Source: CAMDWQ01 sp964543965 | GTDB taxonomy: Bacteria; Omnitrophota; Gorgyraeia; 2-02-FULL-51-18 | NCBI GenBank assembly: GCA_964543965.1 | Contig: CAZJAX010000111.1 | Span: 1 to 5,739 of the forward strand | Length of the DNA: 5,739 bases | Direction of reading: 5' to 3' | In this document: positions 4,717 to 5,739 of the stretch, piece by piece | Layout of the letters: each line of letters opens with the position of its first letter | Position numbering within the stretch: position 1 is the stretch's first letter | Notes under the pieces: model-generated | What the model was told of the DNA's origin: nothing | Seen by the model: the letters and a program-made list of their open reading frames with translations, nothing else | Database searches by the model: none | Made by a program: the position numbers and the translations under genes

Positions 4717-5739
4717 TTAGGACTTCTTTTCTTTCAGCACCGCTTGCGCTGCCGCGAGTCTTGCAATCGGCACGCGGAACGGCGAGCAGCTCACATAATC
4801 GAGGCGGGAACGGTGGCAAAACTCGATCGACGAAGGATCGCCGCCGTGCTCGCCGCAAATCCCGATCTTGAGATTGGGCTTTACCGCGCGGCCCTTGCTT
4901 ACGGCCAACTCGATCAATCCGCCCACTCCGGTCTGATCGATCGAAACGAACGGATCGACCTTCAAAAGACCCTTCTCGATGTAATAGGGTAAGAACTTGC
5001 CCACATCATCGCGCGAAAATCCGAACGTCATCTGCGTAAGATCGTTGGTGCCGAAGCTGTAGAAATCGGCTTCTTTGGCGAGCTCCTGCGAGATCAGCGC
5101 GGCGCGAGGGACTTCGATCATGGTTCCGACAAGGTAATCGATCTTTACTTTGCGCTTGGCCATGACCTGGTCGGCGATCTGGATCACGTCTTTTTTCGTG
5201 AACGTGAGCTCACCGATCATGCCGACGAGCGGGATCATGACCTCGGGAACGACGCGCAGACCCTCTTTGACGAGATCGGCCGCGGCCTCGAAGATCGCCT
5301 GAGCCTGCATCTTGTACATCTCGGGATAGGTGACGGCCAGACGGCAGCCGCGGTGACCGAGCATCGGGTTGACCTCATGGAGGAAGTTCACCTTTTTCTC
5401 GAGCTCCTTCACGGATATCTTGAGATCCTTGGCGACCTTCACCATCTCCTTACCCTCTTTGGGCAGGAATTCGTGCAGCGGCGGATCCAGAAGGCGGATC
5501 GTGACCGGCAGGCCGGCCATGGTCTTGAAGATGCCCTTGAAGTCAGCTTTCTGCAGGGGCTCGAGCTTCGCCAGAGCCTTGATGCGCGACTTCTCGTCGT
5601 GCGCCAGGATCATTTCGCGTACAGCCTTCAGGCGGTTTTCGCCGAAGAACATGTTCTCGGTGCGGCAGAGGCCGATGCCTTCGGAGCCGAAATTGCGCGC
5701 GATGCGCGCGTCTTCCGGCGTGTCGGCATTGGTACGCAC
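4717..5739 (-). CDS. ppdK: Pyruvate, phosphate dikinase, C-terminal part (5' end outside window)
   Basis: The frame enters at the right edge and ends at TAA (4717-4719), giving 340 residues of a protein usually near 880-900 long, so the ATP-grasp and phospho-histidine domains lie outside. The part present is the PEP/pyruvate-binding TIM barrel. In fragment numbering it holds GLCRTENMFF with Arg26, IRLLDPPLHEFLP with Arg82, GTMIEVPRAA with Glu209, FGTNDLTQ with Asn232-Asp233, and CGEHGGDPSSIEFC with the downstream YVSCSPFRVPIARLAAAQA containing Cys318. These match the metal, PEP and catalytic residues known from PPDK (Arg561, Arg617, Glu745, Asn768, Asp769, Cys831 in the Clostridium symbiosum enzyme). 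The enzyme interconverts ATP, phosphate and pyruvate with AMP, pyrophosphate and PEP in the cytoplasm. It can serve pyrophosphate-linked glycolysis or PEP synthesis. The HEFLP and LNYVSCSPF-type motifs separate it from PEP synthase and enzyme I. No active-site residue is missing in this part. Confidence 0.97.
   Translation of the reverse strand: MRTNADTPEDARIARNFGSEGIGLCRTENMFFGENRLKAVREMILAHDEKSRIKALAKLEPLQKADFKGIFKTMAGLPVTIRLLDPPLHEFLPKEGKEMVKVAKDLKISVKELEKKVNFLHEVNPMLGHRGCRLAVTYPEMYKMQAQAIFEAAADLVKEGLRVVPEVMIPLVGMIGELTFTKKDVIQIADQVMAKRKVKIDYLVGTMIEVPRAALISQELAKEADFYSFGTNDLTQMTFGFSRDDVGKFLPYYIEKGLLKVDPFVSIDQTGVGGLIELAVSKGRAVKPNLKIGICGEHGGDPSSIEFCHRSRLDYVSCSPFRVPIARLAAAQAVLKEKKS

Noticed and set aside
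4648..4992. Plus-strand frame of 114 codons across the ppdK end and the stem-loop
   Set aside because: It is antisense to the conserved PPDK C-terminus, and its start lies in the inverted-repeat region without a ribosome site.

Overview
All features run on the minus strand, so transcription reads from high to low coordinates. In that order the window holds the C-terminal part of pyruvate, phosphate dikinase (ppdK, cut by the right edge), a short RpoD/SigA-type sigma factor, a tRNA-Arg(CCU), a HerA-like DUF853 ATPase, a phytoene-desaturase/PYROXD2-like FAD oxidoreductase, and, after an AT-rich intergenic region, the N-terminal part of a secreted, probably outer-membrane porin-like protein (cut by the left edge). 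Nothing mobile, phage-like, CRISPR-like or obviously defensive is visible.

The organism is a bacterium with moderately high GC content, sigma70-type promoters and Shine-Dalgarno sites. A Gram-negative envelope is suggested by the porin-like precursor with its signal peptide. The style of that protein and the mix of neighbours remind me of Candidatus Omnitrophota or related PVC-type lineages. This is an impression from protein flavour, not a demonstrated placement.

Right part (3749-5739): ppdK is followed after 67 bp by the sigma factor gene. The gap contains a perfect 16-bp GC-rich stem-loop ending 17 nt upstream of the sigma start. The tRNA gene begins 15 nt after the sigma stop. These genes may share a transcript, with the stem-loop acting as a partial terminator, processing site or translation modulator.

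Middle part (650-3748): the HerA-like gene has a short leader with a weak inverted repeat and a good Shine-Dalgarno site that favours an internal start at 3678. The FAD oxidoreductase follows after 29 bp, so the two are probably co-transcribed. An 18-bp perfect palindrome straddles the oxidoreductase stop codon.

Left part (1-649): the porin-like gene has the clearest promoter of the window (TTGACG, 17 bp, TAATAT). Its leader is about 155 nt and contains several overlapping, mutually exclusive helices and a possible pseudoknot. I could not match it to a riboswitch class from memory. It is the best candidate here for something undescribed. The coding genes themselves are recognisable family members.
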